NCBI RefSeq assembly: GCF_039614765.1
Contig: NZ_CP154879.1
Location: forward strand, 558,001-622,000
Length of the DNA: 64,000 nt
From: Castellaniella sp. MT123
GTDB lineage: Bacteria; Pseudomonadota; Gammaproteobacteria; Burkholderiales; Burkholderiaceae_B
Direction of reading: 5' to 3'
Positions 1 to 12,507 of the stretch are shown here, piece after piece; the stretch's first letter is position 1; the number at the start of each line of letters is the position of its first letter. A model generated the notes under the pieces. It was not told the DNA's origin. It worked only from the letters and a program-made list of their open reading frames with translations, and did no database searches. The translations under genes and the position numbers were made by a program.

Positions 1-306
1 CCCCTTGCGGGTCGATGGGTTAGGGTTTTGTTGACTGAATGGCGCCTCGTTTACCGAGGTGCTTGCGTCAGTGCGCAGTACCATGTTCTTTAACAATCTG
101 GAAGAAGCACAACAATGTAAATGTTCTGAATCGACTTTAGGGTCGATCATGGAAAATTTACGGGTTGTGATTGCAAAATCAATTGTTCAAAAGTTCTTAA
201 GATTCAGTCAGGTAAGGTTCGCAAGGATCGATAACTGATGAGCCTTTAATGGAATTGAACGGCACAAACACGCGAAACTCATATTTCTATAACCTGCAAA
301 GTTATA
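1..306 (+). other. 16S-23S internal transcribed spacer (3' part)
   Basis: This stretch lies directly upstream of the 23S rRNA and has no open reading frame of note. It carries a boxA-like antitermination element (84-95) and the left arm of the 23S processing stem (291-315). I see no tRNA fold in it; a tRNA-Ile/tRNA-Ala pair, if present, would lie upstream of the window. Confidence 0.85.
84..95 (+). promoter_or_regulatory. boxA-like rRNA antitermination element
   Basis: TGTTCTTTAACA differs by one base from the E. coli rrn boxA core TGCTCTTTAACA and lies in the spacer before 23S, where NusB/NusE-dependent antitermination elements are found. The role is inferred from this match and the position. 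Confidence 0.7.

Positions 307-315
<9 letters not shown>
291..315 (+). other. 23S processing stem, left arm (partner 3186-3210)
   Basis: These 25 bases are complementary to 3186-3210, with one position that becomes a G-U pair. Pairing the two ends loops out the whole 23S sequence. This is the classical RNase III-processed long-range stem of bacterial pre-23S rRNA. Confidence 0.8.
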
Positions 316-3185
<2,870 letters not shown>

Positions 3186-3195
<10 letters not shown>

Positions 3196-3210
3196 ATAAC
3201 CTTGCAGGTT
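3186..3210 (+). other. 23S processing stem, right arm
   Basis: Reverse complement of 291-315 apart from one G-U position; together they form the stem that encloses 23S. The spacer from here to 3454 holds no gene. It contains a second arm (3391-3407) complementary to 94-110. Confidence 0.8.
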
Positions 3211-3454
3211 AGTCGTTGACTGACCCATGGAAATAGCGATTCGTGTGTAAGCCCAAAGAATTGAAACGCAAATCGTACAAAACAACCCCAAGCGTGCAAG
3301 CTTTAAAGCCCCAGACGGCAGGCGTGAAAACCTGCTAGAATGCGCACCTGTCAAAAGACAGCGGCGCAAGGCGCAAAGACTTGCCCGCCTGTGCTTCTTC
3401 CAAATTGGTGATCTAGAGACAGCCCTCGGGATGTCGCTCGATCACAACCAGTTA

Positions 3455-3569
3455 TGCTTGACGACCATAGCAAGGTGGCCCCACTCCTTCCCATCCCGAA
3501 CAGGACAGTGAAACGCCTTCGCGCCGATGATAGTGGGTGGACACCTGTGAAAGTAGGTCATCGTCAGGC
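3455..3569 (+). rRNA. rrf: 5S ribosomal RNA
   Basis: About 115 nt of typical 5S sequence. The start TGCTTGACGACCATAGC pairs with the end TCGTCAGGC to give helix I. The internal CCCATCCCGAAC and GATAGTGGG segments are standard for bacterial 5S. It lies about 260 nt after 23S and directly before a terminator, as expected for the end of an rRNA operon. Confidence 0.96.
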
Positions 3570-3580
3570 TCTTATTGCTC

Positions 3581-3616
3581 AAAGCCCCCGCAGTGATCTG
3601 CGGGGGCTTTGTCTTT
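3581..3616 (+). terminator. rRNA operon intrinsic terminator
   Basis: A perfect 13-bp stem (3581-3593 with 3598-3610, core GCCCCCGCAG) with a TGAT loop is followed by GTCTTTT. It lies 12 nt after 5S and ends the rRNA operon before the convergent maf gene. The 44 bases up to 3660 hold nothing else. Confidence 0.93.
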
Positions 3617-3660
3617 TGCGAAATCGAAGAACACCCCGTGCGGCAGCGGCCGGGACGGTC

Positions 3661-4353
3661 TCAGTGTCGCGGAGATCGGGCGCGCATCAGCAATTGCACC
3701 GTTTCGTGCGCCGGCAGACCCATGACGCCGCTGTGGCTGCCGGACAGATGGGTGATGAAGGCGGCGGCGCGTCCCTGAATCGCATAGCTGCCGGCCTTGC
3801 CGAAAGGCTCGCCGCTGGCGCAGTACCGCGCGATATCGTCGGTGGACAGCGGCTGGAACCAGACCTCGCTAACGCTGGTTCCTTCGATCAGGCGGCCCTG
3901 GAAGGCGACAGCGACGGCCGTATGGACATCATGGAGACGACCGGAAAGGCGGCCCAGCGTGGCGGCGGCATCGGCTGCGTCGGTCGGCTTGCCGAGCACG
4001 CTGCCATCCAGGATGACCGTCGTATCGGCACACAGGATCGGGGCCGAGGCCCAGTCTTCTGGCCAGTCTTCCGGGATCTTTTCGGGGCGGCCGCCTGCTG
4101 CCAGCCATGCCACGGACCGTTGTGCTTTTTCGCGGGCCGTCCGGCGCACATATTCTACGGCCGGCTCGCCTGGCCATTGCGGCTCGTCTTCCCCCTCGGG
4201 GGCGGGAACGTCGAGGATACCGTGCCTGATGCCCAACTGATCCAGGATCTCGTGACGGCGCGGACTGGCGGAAGCCAGCAAGATGAAGCCAATGGGGTCC
4301 GCAGGTTCGGTGGTTGACACGGAAATCTGGGCTGGTAAGGGTATCGACATCAT
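3661..4353 (-). CDS. maf: Maf-family nucleotide pyrophosphatase
   Basis: Maf/Ham1-superfamily nucleoside triphosphate pyrophosphatase of the cytosol, which removes non-canonical or modified nucleotides such as dTTP/UTP or m7GTP and releases pyrophosphate. The family signature LLASASPRR is near the N-terminus, followed by YVRRTAREKAQ, the ADTTVILDG segment and GKPTDAADAAATLGRLSGR. About 230 aa, somewhat longer than the usual 190-210 because of an N-terminal extension. The start at 4353 (or ATG at 4350) is chosen over 4392, but no strong ribosome-binding site marks either. It follows pyk by 49 nt on the same strand. Substrate class (YhdE or YceF type) cannot be settled by eye. Confidence 0.93.
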   Translation of the reverse strand: MMSIPLPAQISVSTTEPADPIGFILLASASPRRHEILDQLGIRHGILDVPAPEGEDEPQWPGEPAVEYVRRTAREKAQRSVAWLAAGGRPEKIPEDWPEDWASAPILCADTTVILDGSVLGKPTDAADAAATLGRLSGRLHDVHTAVAVAFQGRLIEGTSVSEVWFQPLSTDDIARYCASGEPFGKAGSYAIQGRAAAFITHLSGSHSGVMGLPAHETVQLLMRARSPRH

Positions 4354-4402
4354 CGGTGCTCGGTCAATTTTGTGTCTGTCGTGCGAACGCATCTTCAGCC
4401 GA

Positions 4403-5845
4403 TCAATCGACCCTCAGGATTTTCAGGCCGTTGGTTCCGCCGCTGTTGCTGTATCTGTCGCCCTTGGTCAGGATGATCCAGTCACCCGGTTGCAGCAGAC
4501 CTTGTTGGCGCAGGATGTCGATGGCCGCATTGCTGACTTCCGCAGGCGGCAGGCCTGCGGCGTCGAACGACACGGTGTAGACACCGCGGAACAGGGCTGC
4601 GCGCCGTTGGGTGGCGACGTGCGGGGTGTAGCAGTAGATTGGGACCCCAGAGCGGATCCGGGACATGATGAGCGGCGTATGGCCGCTTTCGGTCAGACTG
4701 ATGATGGCCTTGATCCCGGGGAAATGATTGGCCGCATACATGCTGGCCAGGGCGATGGTCTCATCGCAGCGGGTAAATGTCTCGCCCAGGCGGTGGTGGG
4801 ACTTCAGGCTGGTCGGTTCCTGTTCGGCTCCGAGACAGATGCGTGCCATGGCCTGCACGGCTTCCACCGGATATTGACCGGATGCCGATTCGGCCGACAG
4901 CATCACGGCGTCGGTGTAATCCAGGACGGCATTGGCCACGTCGGAGACCTCGGCGCGGGTCGGGATGGGGCTGGAAATCATGGATTCCATCATTTGCGTG
5001 GCTGTGATGACGAGTTTGTTCAGCGTGCGGGCATGCTGGATGATCCGCTTCTGGATGCCGGCAAGACGGGCATCGCCGATCTCCACGCCCAGATCGCCGC
5101 GGGCGACCATCACGCCATCGCTGACGCGGATCAGATCGTCCAGTGCCGCGTCGTTGGCGACGGCTTCAGCGCGCTCGATCTTGGCGATGATCCAGGCAGG
5201 GCTGCCGGCTGCGCGTACCAGCTGGCGCGCCTGCTCGATGTCGGCGCCGGATCGTGGAAAGGACACGGCGACGTAGTCCAGTTCCAGTTCAGCCGCCAGA
5301 CGGATATCCTGGTGATCTTTTTCTGTCAGGCTGGGGGCCGAGATTCCGCCCCCGCGCCGGTTGATGCCCTTGTTGTTGGACAGAGGACCGCCGACCATGA
5401 CCACCGTATGCACTGCGATCTCGTCGACGGATTCGACGCGCAGAATGACGCGGCCGTCGTCCAGCAGCAGTTCGTCGCCGGGGGCGCAGTCCCGCACCAG
5501 CGGGGGGTATTCGATGCCAACGATTGTCGCCGTGCCGGCGTCGATCGGATGACAGATGGACAGTGTGAAGGGATCGCCCGCGCGCAGGGTCACGTTTCCG
5601 TCGACGAAGCGCGCGATGCGGATCTTGGGGCCCTGCAGGTCGCCCATGATGGCGACATGGCGGTCGTGACGGGCCGATAGTTCGCGGACCAGGCGCACCC
5701 GTTCCCGGTGATCAGCCGCCGATCCATGCGAAAAATTCAGGCGGGCGACGTCCAGCCCGGCAAGGATCATGGCCTCGATCTGTTCCTGGCTGGATGTGGC
5801 GGGCCCCAGTGTGGCGACGATCTTGGTGCGGCGGCGGGCTGTCAT
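4403..5845 (-). CDS. pyk: Pyruvate kinase
   Basis: Converts phosphoenolpyruvate and ADP to pyruvate and ATP, the last step of glycolysis. About 480 aa. The N-terminal TKIVATLGPATSS and LNFSHGS motifs belong to the catalytic TIM barrel, IAKIERAEAV carries the substrate-side Lys/Glu, and ARGDLGVEI and TQMMESM are the usual metal and nucleotide segments. An allosteric C-terminal domain follows. The ATG at 5845 has GGAG about 7 nt upstream and places the catalytic domain at residue 5; longer in-frame starts lack this. It is separated from rlmH by about 70 nt containing a hairpin, so it may be transcribed separately from the upstream genes. Confidence 0.97.
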   Translation of the reverse strand: MTARRRTKIVATLGPATSSQEQIEAMILAGLDVARLNFSHGSAADHRERVRLVRELSARHDRHVAIMGDLQGPKIRIARFVDGNVTLRAGDPFTLSICHPIDAGTATIVGIEYPPLVRDCAPGDELLLDDGRVILRVESVDEIAVHTVVMVGGPLSNNKGINRRGGGISAPSLTEKDHQDIRLAAELELDYVAVSFPRSGADIEQARQLVRAAGSPAWIIAKIERAEAVANDAALDDLIRVSDGVMVARGDLGVEIGDARLAGIQKRIIQHARTLNKLVITATQMMESMISSPIPTRAEVSDVANAVLDYTDAVMLSAESASGQYPVEAVQAMARICLGAEQEPTSLKSHHRLGETFTRCDETIALASMYAANHFPGIKAIISLTESGHTPLIMSRIRSGVPIYCYTPHVATQRRAALFRGVYTVSFDAAGLPPAEVSNAAIDILRQQGLLQPGDWIILTKGDRYSNSGGTNGLKILRVD

Positions 5846-5866
5846 GCGCAAGCTCCGGTGAGGTAT

Positions 5867-5889
5867 GGCCCAAGGGTGTGTCTTGGGCC
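5867..5889 (-). other. Hairpin between rlmH and pyk
   Basis: Perfect 8-bp inverted repeat GGCCCAAG / CTTGGGCC with a 7-nt loop in the rlmH-pyk gap. No T-run follows on the minus strand, so it is more likely a partial terminator or mRNA-processing/stability element than a strong terminator. Confidence 0.45.
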
Positions 5890-5915
5890 CGCCGGTCGGC
5901 AAGGGCGGCGATTAT

Positions 5916-6386
5916 TCAGGCTCGATGATACGGGTGGCCGGACAGAATACTCCAGGCGCGGTACAACTGCTCGGCCAGCAGGATGCGCACCATGGGGTGA
6001 GGCAAGGTCAGTGACGAAAGGCGCAAGGTCTGGCGCGCGGTCTGCTTCAGTGCCGGGTCCAGGCCGTCGGGCCCGCCGATGATGAAGGCGATGTCCTGGC
6101 CGCTGGCCTTCCAGCTTTCAAAATGCCCGGCAAGATCCTGGGTGCTGAGATCCTTGCCGTGTTCGTCCAGGATGACGCGCCAGACAGGTTCATGCAGGGC
6201 GGCTTCGATCCGTTCGGCTTCGGCCTGCATCAGCTGACCGGCGGTTTTGCCGTGGGTGCGTGGCTCCGGCTTGATTTCATGCAGTTCGATGGCGCATTCC
6301 CGGGGCATGCGCTTGGCGTAGTCTTGCCAGGCATCTTGCACCCAGGCGGGCATCCGGGTACCCACCGCGTAGACGCGCAGCTTCAT
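5916..6386 (-). CDS. rlmH: 23S rRNA (pseudouridine1915-N3)-methyltransferase RlmH
   Basis: SPOUT-class methyltransferase that methylates pseudouridine 1915 of helix 69 in the assembled 70S ribosome. 156 aa, the normal family size. The start [15 protein letters not shown], the SAM-binding [10 protein letters not shown] segment and the C-terminal [20 protein letters not shown] are family hallmarks. The ATG at 6386 overlaps the rsfS stop in an ATGA, indicating translational coupling. rsfS-rlmH adjacency is widely conserved in bacteria. Confidence 0.97.
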   Translation of the reverse strand: MKLRVYAVGTRMPAWVQDAWQDYAKRMPRECAIELHEIKPEPRTHGKTAGQLMQAEAERIEAALHEPVWRVILDEHGKDLSTQDLAGHFESWKASGQDIAFIIGGPDGLDPALKQTARQTLRLSSLTLPHPMVRILLAEQLYRAWSILSGHPYHRA

Positions 6387-6778
6387 GCGTCGTCGAAACC
6401 CGGGTCGGGTTCGAATGGCTGCGCGGGACCGGTGGGCGACAATTTGACGTGGACGGGCTTCGCCCCCCAGATGTCCTCGAGGTTGTAATAGCTGCGGACA
6501 GACGGCTGCATGCAATGCACGACGATGTCGCCCAGGTCGACCAGGACCCATTCTCCCGTGTCCTCACCTTCGAAGGCGATGATCTCCAGGCCGTGTTGTT
6601 TGGCCTGGTCGGCGACGTGGCTGGCGATGGCGCGGGTCTGGCGGTTCGACGTGCCGCTGGCGATGATGATGCGGTCGAACAGGCTGGTCAGGCCCGTTGT
6701 GTTGAAGACCTTGATGTCCTGGGCCTTGATGTCTTCCAGTGCATCGATGATGAGGCGTTGCTGTTTTTGCAGGTTCAT
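6383..6778 (-). CDS. rsfS: Ribosome silencing factor RsfS
   Basis: Binds ribosomal protein L14 and blocks 30S-50S joining under nutrient limitation. About 131 aa. The RsfS/YbeB domain (residues 5-110) shows [27 protein letters not shown] and the [16 protein letters not shown] segment that contacts L14. A short acidic C-terminal tail ([11 protein letters not shown]) follows. The ATG at 6778 overlaps the nadD stop and the stop overlaps the rlmH start, both by ATGA, so the three genes form one coupled unit. Confidence 0.96.
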   Translation of the reverse strand: MNLQKQQRLIIDALEDIKAQDIKVFNTTGLTSLFDRIIIASGTSNRQTRAIASHVADQAKQHGLEIIAFEGEDTGEWVLVDLGDIVVHCMQPSVRSYYNLEDIWGAKPVHVKLSPTGPAQPFEPDPGFDDA

Positions 6779-7392
6779 GAGGCATGTGCGGCGTCGGGAG
6801 GGACAGCCGGGTATTGATAGAGTCGGTGTGCGTGGATGTAGTCCAGCACGCGGGGGTCCAGCTGGGCCTCGACCGCTTGCCCTTTGGCGAGGGCCTGGCG
6901 GATGGCGGAGGCGGAGACGTCCTGCGGTGGAAAGGGAATCCGTACGAGGCCTCCTGGCGGCAGAGCCTGGATGAGCTCGTCGGGAGGCTGCGCTGTTGCC
7001 CCCGGACGCTGTGCCACTGCCAGGCGAACATAATGCAGAATATCGCGCCAGCGATGCCACGTACAGAAATTGGCCAGTTGGTCGGCACCCAGGATCCAGG
7101 TGTACTGCGCGGTGTCCGGCAGCGCCGCCAGCGTGTCGATGGTGTAGGTGGCGCCCGGGCGATAGAGCTCGACCGGATTGATCCGCAATATCGGATCGTC
7201 TTGGCAGGCCAGCTGCAACATGCGCAGGCGATGCTCGGGCGAGGCGCCCAGGTCGTCGCGTTGCCAGGGGCGGCCCGCAGGCAGCAGATCGACCCTTTCC
7301 AGTTTCAGTGCCTGGCAGGCAGCCCGGGCCAGTACGATGTGGGCTCGGTGGACCGGGTCGAAGCTGCCGCCCAGCAGGCCGACCTGCGGCAT
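6775..7392 (-). CDS. nadD: Nicotinate-nucleotide adenylyltransferase
   Basis: Adenylates nicotinate mononucleotide with ATP to deamido-NAD in NAD synthesis. About 205 aa. The N-terminal GLLGGSFDPVHRAH is the nucleotidyltransferase motif with the (H/T)xxH signature, and the C-terminal VSASAIRQALAKG is the second substrate-binding element. The ATG at 7392 shares one base with the hemF stop; an ATG at 7401 (MAVMPQ) is an alternative. pncB at 18904-20151 supplies its substrate from nicotinate. Confidence 0.95.
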   Translation of the reverse strand: MPQVGLLGGSFDPVHRAHIVLARAACQALKLERVDLLPAGRPWQRDDLGASPEHRLRMLQLACQDDPILRINPVELYRPGATYTIDTLAALPDTAQYTWILGADQLANFCTWHRWRDILHYVRLAVAQRPGATAQPPDELIQALPPGGLVRIPFPPQDVSASAIRQALAKGQAVEAQLDPRVLDYIHAHRLYQYPAVPPDAAHAS

Positions 7393-8294
7393 CACAGCCA
7401 TGCGCGAGGTTTCAGATAGTCGCCCAGCGCCGCTTCGGCGGAACCCGGCTCGGGCGTCCAGTCATAGCGCCATTGCGCGACAGGGGGCATGGATAGCAGG
7501 ATCGATTCCGTGCGGCCACCGGACTGCAGACCGAACAGGGTTCCGCGGTCGTACACGAGGTTGAATTCGACATACCGGCCTCGACGGTACGCCTGGAACG
7601 CGCGCTCACGTTCACCGTAAGCGGTCGTGTTGCGCGCCTGGACGATCGGGACATAGGCGGGCAGAAAGCAGTTGCCCACTGCCTGGGTCAATGTGAAGCA
7701 GGTGTCGAAATCCGGCGTGTTCAGATCGTCGAAGAACAGGCCGCCAACACCGCGGGTCTCGTGGCGGTGACGCAGCAGGAAGTACTCGTCGCACCAGGCC
7801 TTGTAGCGGGGGTATTTGTCGGTCCCGAAGGGGGCCATCGCATCATGGCAGACCTGATGGAAATGCCGCACGTCGGCTTCCACCGGGTAGTACGGGGTCA
7901 GATCCAGGCCGCCACCGAACCAGAACACGTCCTGGTCGCCGCCGTTTCCGTGGGCGACGAAGAGCCGTACGTTCATGTGCGTGGTCGGGACGTGGGGGTT
8001 GCGTGGATGCAGCACCATGGAGACTCCCATGGCTTCCCAGCCGCGTCCGGCGAGTTCCGGGCGATGTGCGCTGGCCGAGGGCGGCAGCGCGTGGCCCTGG
8101 ACATGGCTGAACAGCACCCCCGCCCGTTCGAAGACGGTGCCGTTCTCGCAATACCGGGTCAGACCGCCGCCGCCTTCGGGGCGGGTCCAGGGATCACGGC
8201 CGAACGAGGCCCCTTCCAGGGCCTCGAGACTGCTGACGATGCGCTCCTGGAGCGCGGAGAATGTGGCGTGAACGTGGTCGACTGGGACGTGCAT
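7392..8294 (-). CDS. hemF: Oxygen-dependent coproporphyrinogen-III oxidase
   Basis: Oxidative decarboxylation of coproporphyrinogen III to protoporphyrinogen IX in haem synthesis; requires O2. About 300 aa, typical. Motifs include [42 protein letters not shown] and [28 protein letters not shown]. The ATG at 8294 is preceded by GGGAG about 5 nt upstream. It lies 20 nt after purD on the same strand. Its presence points to an aerobic lifestyle. Confidence 0.97.
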   Translation of the reverse strand: MHVPVDHVHATFSALQERIVSSLEALEGASFGRDPWTRPEGGGGLTRYCENGTVFERAGVLFSHVQGHALPPSASAHRPELAGRGWEAMGVSMVLHPRNPHVPTTHMNVRLFVAHGNGGDQDVFWFGGGLDLTPYYPVEADVRHFHQVCHDAMAPFGTDKYPRYKAWCDEYFLLRHRHETRGVGGLFFDDLNTPDFDTCFTLTQAVGNCFLPAYVPIVQARNTTAYGERERAFQAYRRGRYVEFNLVYDRGTLFGLQSGGRTESILLSMPPVAQWRYDWTPEPGSAEAALGDYLKPRAWL

Positions 8295-8314
8295 GAGGCT
8301 CCCGTGATGACAGG

Positions 8315-9613
8315 TTAGTCGTGCCGCTTGCCGGCGGCGACGGCACGCCAGCCGATGTCTCGTCGGAACTGGCGGCCTTCGAAGAAGGTCTGGTTCACCG
8401 CGTCGTAGGCGGCCTGCTGGGCGCGGCGGATGGAGTCGGCCAGCGCGGTGACGCACAGCACCCGTCCGCCGTTGGTGCGCAGCTGACCGTCGTCGCGGGT
8501 GGTGCCCGCGTGAAAGGTGATGCAGGTGTCGGTATCAGCGGCCAGCGCCGTGATGAGGTCGCCTTTGCGCGGTGCGTCTGGATAGCCGGCGGCCGCGAGG
8601 ACGACCCCGACCGCCGTGCGCCGGTCCCAGTCGATCTCGGTCTGGTCCAGCGTGCCGTCCAGTGCGTGTTCCAGCGTTTCGGTGAAGTCGTTCTTGACGC
8701 GCAGCATGATGGGCTGGGTTTCCGGGTCGCCCATGCGGCAGTTGAATTCCAGGACCTTCAGCCCGCGGGTGGCGTCCGGACCTGGCCCGATCATCAGGCC
8801 CGCGTACAGGAAGCCGGTATACGGGATTCCGTCGTGCGCCATGCCCTGAATGGCTGGCTGGATGACCTCGCGCATGATGCGATTGTGCAGGGCTGGGGTG
8901 ACGATGGGGGCTGGCGAGTAGGCGCCCATGCCGCCGGTGTTGGGCCCCGCGTCGCCGTCGAGCAGGCGCTTGTGGTCCTGGCTGGTGGCCAGCGGCAGCA
9001 CGTGATGGCCGTCGCACATGACGATGAAACTGGCTTCCTCGCCGTCGAGGAACTCTTCGACCACGACGCGAGCGCCGGCCGCGCCGAAGGCGCCGTCCGT
9101 ACCCAGCATGTCGTCGATGGCCTGCAGAGCCTCGTCCAGCGTCTGGGCCACGACCACGCCCTTGCCGGCAGCCAGGCCGTCGGCCTTGATGACGATCGGG
9201 GCGCCTTGTTCGCGGATGTAGGACTTCGCCTGCTGCGCATCGGTGAAGGTCTGGTAGGCGGCTGTAGGAATGCTGTGGCGCAGCATGAAGGCCTTCGCAT
9301 AGTCCTTCGAGCTTTCCAGCTGGGCCGCCGCGCGGGTTGGTCCGAAAATGCGCAGGCCGGCCGCGCGGAAGGCATCGACGATGCCGGCCGCCAGCGGGGC
9401 TTCCGGCCCGACCACGGTGAAGGCGATCTTTTCCTGGCGCACGAAGGTGATCAGTGCCTCGATGTCGCTCAAGGGCAGGTTCTCGATCAGGGGCGCATCG
9501 GCTGTCCCGCCATTGCCGGGAGCGACGTAGATTTTTTGCACGCGAGGGGACTGGGCCAGGCGCCAGGCCAGGGCATGTTCGCGGCCGCCCGAGCCGATGA
9601 CCAGCAGCTTCAT
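8315..9613 (-). CDS. purD: Phosphoribosylamine-glycine ligase
   Basis: ATP-dependent ligation of glycine to 5-phosphoribosylamine, the second step of purine synthesis. 432 aa, ATP-grasp fold. The N-terminal [17 protein letters not shown], the nucleotide-binding [16 protein letters not shown], the [12 protein letters not shown] segment and [12 protein letters not shown], which carries metal ligands, are all present. The ATG at 9613 overlaps the yebC stop by ATGA. Confidence 0.97.
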   Translation of the reverse strand: MKLLVIGSGGREHALAWRLAQSPRVQKIYVAPGNGGTADAPLIENLPLSDIEALITFVRQEKIAFTVVGPEAPLAAGIVDAFRAAGLRIFGPTRAAAQLESSKDYAKAFMLRHSIPTAAYQTFTDAQQAKSYIREQGAPIVIKADGLAAGKGVVVAQTLDEALQAIDDMLGTDGAFGAAGARVVVEEFLDGEEASFIVMCDGHHVLPLATSQDHKRLLDGDAGPNTGGMGAYSPAPIVTPALHNRIMREVIQPAIQGMAHDGIPYTGFLYAGLMIGPGPDATRGLKVLEFNCRMGDPETQPIMLRVKNDFTETLEHALDGTLDQTEIDWDRRTAVGVVLAAAGYPDAPRKGDLITALAADTDTCITFHAGTTRDDGQLRTNGGRVLCVTALADSIRRAQQAAYDAVNQTFFEGRQFRRDIGWRAVAAGKRHD

Positions 9614-10341
9614 TCGGTATCGTCCATGACGGCAGTGGTGTAGACCTCCTGGACGTCGTCCAGGCCTTCGAGGATATCGATGATCTTTTGCATGCGTTCG
9701 GCGTCGTCGCCCTGTAGCTGGACTTCCGACAGGGCCTTCATGATGACGCCATGGATCTCCGGGTTCAGGCCGGCCGTGTCGAAGGCCTGCTTCAGGGCGG
9801 CGTACTGGCCCGGTTCGCAGATGACCTCGATGACGCCTTCCTCGTCGGTCTGGACGTCCTCGGCGCCGTTCTCCAGCGCCACATCCATGACTTTTTCTTC
9901 GGAGATGCCCGGCGCGAAGATGAACTGGCCGCAATGCTTGAACATGAAGGCCACGCAGCCGTCCTGGCCCAAGTTGCCACCGTGCTTGGTCAGCGCGTGC
10001 CGGACTTCGGAGACAGTGCGCTGGCGGTTGTCGGTCATGCAATCGATCAGGACCGCGGCGCCGCCCACGCCATAGCCTTCGTAGCGGATTTCCTCGTAGT
10101 TGGCATCATCTGCGCCGCCCGCGCCGCGCTGGATCGCGCGCATGATGTTGTCTTTGGGCATGTTGGCCGCGGTGGCCTTGTCCCAGGCCAGGCGCAGGCG
10201 CGGATTGGCATCCGGATCGGCCCCGCCGGCGCGGGCAGCCACGGTGACTTCACGGATGATCTTTGTCCAGAGTTTGCCGCGTTTGGCGTCCTGACGCCCT
10301 TTGCGGTGCTGGATGTTTGCCCACTTACTGTGTCCGGCCAT
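9610..10341 (-). CDS. yebC: YebC/PmpR-family transcriptional regulator (TACO1-like)
   Basis: 243 aa protein of the highly conserved YebC/TACO1 family. Members have been described both as DNA-binding regulators (PmpR) and, more recently, as factors that help ribosomes translate difficult sequences; which applies here is not visible. The start [18 protein letters not shown] is the family signature, followed by [14 protein letters not shown] and [19 protein letters not shown]. It heads the minus-strand run yebC-purD-hemF-nadD-rsfS-rlmH, so a promoter probably lies in 10342-10425; no convincing -35/-10 pair stands out. Confidence 0.94.
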   Translation of the reverse strand: MAGHSKWANIQHRKGRQDAKRGKLWTKIIREVTVAARAGGADPDANPRLRLAWDKATAANMPKDNIMRAIQRGAGGADDANYEEIRYEGYGVGGAAVLIDCMTDNRQRTVSEVRHALTKHGGNLGQDGCVAFMFKHCGQFIFAPGISEEKVMDVALENGAEDVQTDEEGVIEVICEPGQYAALKQAFDTAGLNPEIHGVIMKALSEVQLQGDDAERMQKIIDILEGLDDVQEVYTTAVMDDTE

Positions 10342-10482
10342 GATGTGTCAACTAAGAAGGGATAAAACGGGGAATCCGCAATTTTAACGCCTTGGCGCCG
10401 TTCAGTCCGGCCACAGCGGGAATTCATGCTAGTCTGGTCGGGTGCTTTGAAACAGGGCCCGGGCGGGCTGGAGGAAACGGCA

Positions 10483-11466
10483 GTGAAGAAAGCTCAGATC
10501 ATACAGATCCGTCAGCATGGCGGGCCTGAAGTCATGCAACTGGCTCAGGTGGATGTGCCGGCGCCTGCTTCCCACGAGGTTCAGATTCGCCAGAAGGCCG
10601 TCGGTCTCAATTTCATCGACATCTATTGCCGCACGGGCCTCTATCCGCATCCGCTGCCGCATGGCCTGGGTTTCGAAGCATCCGGGATCATCGAGGCAGT
10701 GGGCGCCGAGGTCACGCACCTGCGCGTCGGCGATCGCGTCGCCTATGGCCAGGGGCCGATCGGCGCCTACACGGATCTGCGCAACATCCCTGCGGACCGC
10801 GTCGTGGCGATTCCGGACTCGGTCGGTTTCGAACAGGCCGCCGCTCTGATGCTCAAGGGGCTGACCGTCCAGTATCTGTTTCGTCAGGCCTACCGGGTCC
10901 AGGGCAACGAAACGATCCTGTTTCACGCGGCGGCGGGTGGCGTCGGCCTGATTGCCTGCCAATGGGCGCGGGCCCTGGGGGTGCGCCTGATCGGCACCGT
11001 GTCCTCGCCGGAAAAGGCCGCGCTCGCACGCCGCCATGGCGCCTGGGAAGTGATCGATTACACCCGCGAGGACGTCGTGGCCCGGGTGCTCGAACTGACC
11101 GGCGGCCAGAAGGTTCCAGTCGTCTACGACGGGGTTGGAAAGGACACCTGGGAAACGTCCCTGGATTGCCTGAGGGCGCGCGGGATGATGGTCAGCTTCG
11201 GCAATGCGTCCGGGCCGGTCGAGGGTGTGAATCTGGGGCAGCTGGCGGCCAAGGGGTCGCTGTATGTCACCCGGCCGATTCTGGCGACCTACGTGGCGAC
11301 GGCCCAGGCCATGCAGGCCGCCGCCGCCGAGGTCTTCGAACTGGTGACGGCGGGCAAGCTCGACATCGTGGTCGGCCAGCGCTTCGCCCTGAAGGATGCC
11401 GCCCGCGCGCACGAGGCCCTGAAGTCGCGCCGGACGACCGGCGCAACTGTGCTGACGCTGGACTGA
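10483..11466 (+). CDS. qor: NADPH:quinone oxidoreductase (zinc-independent MDR family)
   Basis: Quinone oxidoreductase of the zeta-crystallin type, which reduces quinones with NADPH. About 327 aa. The GroES-like N-terminal half has GLNFIDIYCRTGLYP and GFEASGIIEAVG; the Rossmann half has AAAGGVGLIACQWA. The zinc ligands of true alcohol dehydrogenases are absent. I prefer the GTG at 10483 because GAGGA lies about 8 nt upstream and the product then begins just before the conserved domain; an ATG at 10426 would add 19 unconserved residues. It is divergent from yebC and convergent with fbp, ending 1 nt before the fbp stop. Confidence 0.92.
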   Translation: MKKAQIIQIRQHGGPEVMQLAQVDVPAPASHEVQIRQKAVGLNFIDIYCRTGLYPHPLPHGLGFEASGIIEAVGAEVTHLRVGDRVAYGQGPIGAYTDLRNIPADRVVAIPDSVGFEQAAALMLKGLTVQYLFRQAYRVQGNETILFHAAAGGVGLIACQWARALGVRLIGTVSSPEKAALARRHGAWEVIDYTREDVVARVLELTGGQKVPVVYDGVGKDTWETSLDCLRARGMMVSFGNASGPVEGVNLGQLAAKGSLYVTRPILATYVATAQAMQAAAAEVFELVTAGKLDIVVGQRFALKDAARAHEALKSRRTTGATVLTLD

Positions 11467-11467
11467 C

Positions 11468-12478
11468 TCAGCTGTCCTGGTGGTAGCGTTGCAGGCGCTC
11501 GACTTCCTGCTTCGACCCCAGTATCACCCCGACGCGCTGGTGCAGGGCGTCGGGCTGGATGTCCAGGATCCGGGTGCCGCCGTCCACCGCGCAGCCCCCG
11601 GCCTGCTCGACCAGGAAGCTCATGGGATTGGCTTCGTACATCAGGCGCAGCTTGCCCTTCCTGCCCGAAGCCCGGGCGTCGCGCGGATACATGAAGACGC
11701 CGCCGCGCGTCAGGATGCGATGCACGTCGGCAACCATCGACGCGATCCAGCGCATGTTGTAGTTCTTGCCTAGTGGGCCGGTCTCGCCCTGCAGGCATTC
11801 GTCGATGTAGCGCCGCACGGGGGCTTCCCAGTGACGCATGTTGGACATGTTGATGGCGAACTCGGCAGTCTGTTCCGGCAGCTGGATGTTCTCGTGGGTC
11901 AGCAGCCAGGATCCCATTTCGCGGTCCAGCGTGAAGCCCATGACCCCGGCCCCGACTGTCAGCACCAGCATGGTCTGAGGGCCGTAGATGGCATAGCCGG
12001 CGGCGACCTGGCGGGTGCCGGGCTGCAGAAAGTCGGATTCGGCGATCTCACGGCCGGCGGCTTCGGCGGGTGCCTGCAGTACGGAGAAGATCGTGCCGAT
12101 CGAAACATTCACATCGATGTTCGAGGAACCATCCAGCGGATCGAACAGCAGCAGGTTCTGGCCCTTCGGATAATGGTTGGGAATGCGGTGAATGGTCTGC
12201 ATCTCCTCGGAGGCCATGGCAGCCAGATTACCGCCCCATTCGTTGGCTTCGAGCAGGATTTCGTTGGACAGGACGTCGAGCTTCTTCTGGATCTCGCCTT
12301 GCACGTTCTCTGTGCCCAGGCTGCCCAGCACGCCGCCCAGAGCGCCCTTGCTGACGGTGTGGCTGATGGCCTTGCAGGCGCGGGAGACTGTTTCGATGAG
12401 CAGGCGGACGTCGGGCGAGACAGCCTTGTGTTCACGCTGCTGTTCGACCAGATACTGGGTCAATGTCTTGAATTTCAA
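11468..12478 (-). CDS. fbp: Fructose-1,6-bisphosphatase class I
   Basis: Hydrolyses fructose 1,6-bisphosphate to fructose 6-phosphate in gluconeogenesis. 336 aa, standard for class I. The metal-binding signature [13 protein letters not shown] is at residues 112-124, with [17 protein letters not shown] acidic residues before it and the C-terminal [22 protein letters not shown]. It lies 29 nt after pepN. Its role fits growth on organic and aromatic acids, which the right side of the window suggests. Confidence 0.97.
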   Translation of the reverse strand: MKFKTLTQYLVEQQREHKAVSPDVRLLIETVSRACKAISHTVSKGALGGVLGSLGTENVQGEIQKKLDVLSNEILLEANEWGGNLAAMASEEMQTIHRIPNHYPKGQNLLLFDPLDGSSNIDVNVSIGTIFSVLQAPAEAAGREIAESDFLQPGTRQVAAGYAIYGPQTMLVLTVGAGVMGFTLDREMGSWLLTHENIQLPEQTAEFAINMSNMRHWEAPVRRYIDECLQGETGPLGKNYNMRWIASMVADVHRILTRGGVFMYPRDARASGRKGKLRLMYEANPMSFLVEQAGGCAVDGGTRILDIQPDALHQRVGVILGSKQEVERLQRYHQDS

Positions 12479-12507
12479 GGTGTTCCTCGTTGGGTGATCG
12501 AATGGAT

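Noticed and set aside
4283-5680. Plus-strand open frame of 465 codons
   Set aside because: Antisense to pyk and maf; low-complexity composition and no family resemblance.
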